From: Clostridia bacterium
Lineage (GTDB): Bacteria > Bacillota_A > Clostridia > Oscillospirales > CAG-272
Assembly (NCBI GenBank): GCA_017395725.1
Contig: JAFQOB010000315.1
Span: 1 to 8,502 of the forward strand
DNA length: 8,502 nt
Reading direction: 5' to 3'
The first letter of the stretch is position 1. Each line of letters starts with the position of its first letter. This document shows, one piece after another, positions 6,177-8,502 of this stretch. The notes beneath the pieces were generated by a model that did not search any database, was not told where the DNA came from, and was given only the letters and a program-made list of their open reading frames with translations. Made by a program: the position numbers and the translations under genes.

Positions 6177-6183
6177 TTTCTTA
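6155..6183 (+). terminator. Terminator-like hairpin at the right end of the structured element
   Basis: AACCACCGGC (6155-6164) pairs with GCTGGTGGTT (6168-6177): ten pairs including one G-U, with a three-base loop TTA, followed by TTTCTTAT. On the plus strand this has the form of an intrinsic terminator with a short T tract. Its right arm is shared with the outer inverted repeat, so the two pairings exclude each other. Confidence 0.45.
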
Positions 6184-6187
6184 TACC

Positions 6188-6222
6188 AAAAAATGCCCAA
6201 CTTCCCAAAAATGAAGTTGAGC
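6188..6222 (-). terminator. Intrinsic terminator of the RyR-domain gene
   Basis: On the minus strand GCTCAACTTC (6213-6222) pairs with GAAGTTGGGC (6195-6204), with one mismatch and an eight-base loop, and is followed by ATTTTTT (6188-6194). It begins about 20 bases after the stop codon of the 619-residue gene and should end that transcript before the downstream operon promoter. Confidence 0.8.
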
Positions 6223-6242
6223 AGATTTATTTGATATTCCAA

Positions 6243-8102
6243 TTATTGTTTTGATGCTCGAAGCAGCTCGGGCAAAGACAGTATATTATTGGTATCCATT
6301 GCTTGATAGTCGCGGAACTTCCCTGTTACCGCAGCCTCTTTAGCTGACAATACCTCTAAATCATTCCAAGAAACCAAACAAGCGTGTGTACGGTCCTTCA
6401 TATTTTTAGCAATACGCAAATTCGATGTTCCATATACTGCAATTTGCTCTTTATAAATATTAGATCGAAGAATAAATTCTTCATCTGTCATAGGACTAAA
6501 TCCCATGCAATAGTGGAAGGCACACCACCTTAGATGCTCGGTTTTACTTAGATTCTCTTTTTGCGTATCCGTAAGTGCCCAATCACCTGAACAAACCTGA
6601 GCTTCCGTTTTGTTAGCAGCACGCAAAACTGCTGGCACAAAATCAGCAAAAGCCCGACAGCTCTGACGACTGAAATAATCACATTCCATCCAATTTTGTA
6701 ACGGGGTATTATCACTTCCGCTTTGATAACTGTGATTTACGATCATTGCCATATTGTCAAGCTGTTCACCGTCAATTAAATCCGCACGGTAAATATTGTA
6801 TGTAACAGTTTCAGAGCTATCCAAAGAATAAGCTTCTACGCCGTTACGAGAGCAAATAAACACGGGGACTTCGCGGTTATAACGACGAAAATAATCCATT
6901 AAATCAGTTGCTATTTCATGATTAAGCTCAGTGTTTCCCACACAAACAACAACGTATTTCAGCGTATCACGGTGTTTGGCATGATAGTCATACATTTCGC
7001 GGCTTCTTGCATCATAACCGTAAAAAGATAAATCGTAATTACTGCACAAGGAACTCAGTTGATCGGCAAAACGACCGTCAGTAGAATTATAGTCTTTCGC
7101 AAAGACAGACAAATGAAAATCACTGCCCTCAAATTGCGCATTCATAACGATGTTTTTTAAAACCGCCTGACCAACCTGTCCGAAGCCAATAACCAATGCA
7201 TCAAAATTTTCAGTCGCTTTACAATCACTGTCAAAGGAAACGTAATCACAGGGCGGATATTTCATCATAAGCAAGCGTGCTGCCATCTGCGGTTCATTAA
7301 TTGCATTGACAAATCCATATCCGTATTTTTCAGACGTGCATTGAAGCCGGCTGACTGCACTCTCCTCTTGCTCAAGGATAACAAGACGAAGAACTTCCGA
7401 AGGTGTTTTAATTAATTCAAGAGAATTAAGAAGCTTTTTTGCATATTTTATATTATCGATTGAATTTTTTGAAACAGCATAAAGAGTAAGTGTTCGTCTT
7501 TTGGCAGAAAAGCCTATGCTTCTCAAAAATTTTCTATCAGCGCTTAGTGCATGGACATCTGTTTTTATCACTCCGCCAATAGTTGCAATAGTTTCAACAG
7601 AAGTTGCCTTTTCTGCCACAAAAACAATAATACCTTTCTTTTTTTGCGCAAGGTCGCGTCCTAAAGCCAAAGTATCGTCGTTGATTCCATATATAACGTT
7701 AATTCTTCCGCGACGAACCAAAATAAGACGTAACTTTTTCAGTGTTTCTCTTCCTATTGTGGTTATAATGGCACTTGCGGTAGCGTACAAGGCTGCCAAA
7801 CGAATAAACTCAAAAAATATTCTCATCCATACTGTCTGCATTATGGGAACAGAAGCTATAGAACTGAATTCATTTCCCCCGACAAAAGAGCTGCAAACAG
7901 CAAGCAGCGCTTTTAGAGATGCTAATATAAGATTGTCGGTAATCACAGCATAACCGTATCCGTAAATAAAAAAGCCGCTGATTCCGGAAAAGGCTAATGC
8001 CCCTACCGTAATTTTTTTCGATATACTCGGTTTCACAGACAACAACAAAACCAAACCAAGAAACAAAATCGCTGTAATCAATATAGAAATAACGTAGGTC
8101 AT
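6243..8102 (-). CDS. Membrane protein with TrkA-N-like Rossmann domains and C-terminal RyR-like domain
   Basis: A 619-residue membrane protein. Hydrophobic segments lie at about 3-22, 31-54 and 92-116, with a further semi-hydrophobic stretch at 57-76 (SSFVGG) that might be re-entrant. Two Rossmann-like regions follow: the first (about 133-290) has a weakened glycine motif (YGIND, 138-142); the second (about 300-430) has a full GFGQVG (306-311). The C-terminus (about 515-610) matches the RyR domain pattern: EHLRW (522-526), GF (534-535), then D570..H573.CLVSWNDL and a late DYQ. This layout, membrane helices plus TrkA-N-like regulatory domains plus RyR, suggests an ion channel or membrane sensor gated by a nucleotide such as NAD(H); that role is inference. 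RyR domains in bacteria have been discussed in nucleotide-signalling and conflict systems. CGGAG (8112-8116) lies nine bases before the ATG, supporting the start. It follows the small zinc-ribbon gene by 29 bases and ends at a strong terminator. Confidence 0.8.
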   Translation of the reverse strand: MTYVISILITAILFLGLVLLLSVKPSISKKITVGALAFSGISGFFIYGYGYAVITDNLILASLKALLAVCSSFVGGNEFSSIASVPIMQTVWMRIFFEFIRLAALYATASAIITTIGRETLKKLRLILVRRGRINVIYGINDDTLALGRDLAQKKKGIIVFVAEKATSVETIATIGGVIKTDVHALSADRKFLRSIGFSAKRRTLTLYAVSKNSIDNIKYAKKLLNSLELIKTPSEVLRLVILEQEESAVSRLQCTSEKYGYGFVNAINEPQMAARLLMMKYPPCDYVSFDSDCKATENFDALVIGFGQVGQAVLKNIVMNAQFEGSDFHLSVFAKDYNSTDGRFADQLSSLCSNYDLSFYGYDARSREMYDYHAKHRDTLKYVVVCVGNTELNHEIATDLMDYFRRYNREVPVFICSRNGVEAYSLDSSETVTYNIYRADLIDGEQLDNMAMIVNHSYQSGSDNTPLQNWMECDYFSRQSCRAFADFVPAVLRAANKTEAQVCSGDWALTDTQKENLSKTEHLRWCAFHYCMGFSPMTDEEFILRSNIYKEQIAVYGTSNLRIAKNMKDRTHACLVSWNDLEVLSAKEAAVTGKFRDYQAMDTNNILSLPELLRASKQ

Positions 8103-8131
8103 TATAATAAACTCCGCATTATATCAACAAT

Positions 8132-8377
8132 TTATTTATCGCTGAGAAATACTTTTTTACACTCGTCACAACGGTAGCATTTATTAGGCAAATGTTTACG
8201 AATCCTATTTCGTTTAACAATAGTTTTAGATATGCAATCACCAACAACCGCACCTATAATACCACCTACAAAAAAGAACAAGAAGGTCAACTCAAACAAA
8301 TCATACGGAACAACAAATGATGAAATGCTCAAGAACAAGAATGAACCAACAATAGCTAAAACTACACTTAAAAGCAT
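8132..8377 (-). CDS. Two-helix membrane protein with C-terminal half zinc ribbon (likely 3' part of a broken gene)
   Basis: An 81-residue open frame with two hydrophobic segments (about 2-24 and 28-51), a basic stretch (KRNRIRKHL) and a cysteine cluster CYRCDECKKVF near the end. A C-x2-C alone is only half of a zinc ribbon. The ATG at 8375-8377 has only a poor Shine-Dalgarno match (GAAAGA), which argues against it being the true start. Upstream, in the same frame, the codons AGA ATA AAA CGC AGT AGT and so on lead back to a single TAG (8414-8416), before which a frame with the complementary CPACGS half-ribbon is read. I therefore think this is the 3' part of a zinc-ribbon/two-helix/zinc-ribbon protein of about 108 residues. 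It lies 29 bases before the RyR gene and is probably in the same operon. Function unknown. Confidence 0.55.
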   Translation of the reverse strand: MLLSVVLAIVGSFLFLSISSFVVPYDLFELTFLFFFVGGIIGAVVGDCISKTIVKRNRIRKHLPNKCYRCDECKKVFLSDK

Positions 8378-8413
8378 AGTAAATCTTTCAAAAAAACTAC
8401 TGCGTTTTATTCT

Positions 8414-8502
8414 CTATGGAAGATATGTAGCCTCAGAAGAACCACAAGCAGGACATACCGTTTCTCCTAAAACAACAGTATTACCCTTTTTATTTTTTTG
8501 AG
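8414..8502 (-). pseudogene. Zinc-ribbon fragment ending in TAG, at the right edge
   Basis: A frame open from the window edge (8500) reads 28 residues ending TVCPACGSSEATYLP before TAG (8414-8416). CPACGS is a typical first half of a zinc ribbon. A good ribosome binding site, AGGAG (8464-8468), lies seven bases before an ATG (8454-8456), but that ATG is out of frame and gives only seven codons. The sequence ATGTCCTGC would become ATG TGT CCT GC, that is M-C-P-A-C-G-S, if two bases (TG) were restored. The simplest reading is a decayed 5' end of the gene continuing at 8377; the other is the true C-terminus of a separate zinc-ribbon protein starting outside the window. Confidence 0.45.

Noticed and set aside
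6037..6184. Target-site duplication flanking the inverted-repeat element
   Set aside because: The flanks (TAATCATT on the left, TTTCTTAT on the right) share no convincing direct repeat, so transposition is not proven.
7501..7953. Plus-strand 150-codon open frame opposite the RyR-domain gene
   Set aside because: It is fully antisense to a gene with clear domain motifs, and it shows no recognisable fold of its own.
8414..8416. TAG reassigned to an amino acid genome-wide
   Set aside because: No TAG occurs in frame in the three long genes of the window, and TAA and TGA serve as normal stops, so a general recoding is not supported by this window.

Overview
The window looks like a chromosomal piece of a low-GC, Gram-positive, Clostridia-type anaerobe (inference). 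The base composition is AT-rich, translation follows the standard code (TAA and TGA end the intact genes), Shine-Dalgarno sites are GGAG/AGGAG-like, promoters are of extended -10 type, and a giant exported protein carries a dockerin-like calcium-binding repeat, a feature typical of Ruminococcaceae and related Clostridia. Every convincing protein gene lies on the minus strand, so the layout below runs right to left, in the direction of transcription.

Right end (8502 to 6243): remains of a small zinc-ribbon/membrane protein gene, apparently broken by an in-frame TAG and perhaps also by a two-base loss at its start codon. It is followed after 29 bases by a 619-residue membrane protein with N-terminal transmembrane segments, two Rossmann-like TrkA-N-type domains and a C-terminal RyR-like domain. 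This looks like a ligand-responsive channel or membrane sensor. A clear intrinsic terminator (6188-6222) ends this unit.

Middle (6242 to 5815): a non-coding stretch of 428 bases. It holds that terminator, a highly structured 132-base element (6045-6176) bounded by perfect 12-base inverted repeats, a possible plus-strand promoter in front of that element, and the minus-strand promoter of the next operon.

Left part (5814 to 133): a two-gene operon. The first gene encodes an exported 1654-residue multidomain protein with this order: signal peptide, one dockerin-like repeat, two tandem C39/papain-like peptidase domains, an OB-like module, an NlpC/P60 domain, a DUF11-like beta-sandwich, a second NlpC/P60-like domain, and a second OB-like module. 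Each peptidase family is present twice, and in each pair one copy keeps its catalytic residues while the other has lost them. This symmetric active/inactive arrangement is the most striking thing in the window. The second gene, 15 bases downstream, encodes a cytoplasmic endonuclease/exonuclease/phosphatase-fold hydrolase.

Far left (132 to 1): a bidirectional terminator hairpin, then a strong extended -10 promoter, ribosome binding site and the first nine codons of another minus-strand gene running off the window. Its promoter shares the motif GTGTGATAWAAT with the promoter of the giant gene.
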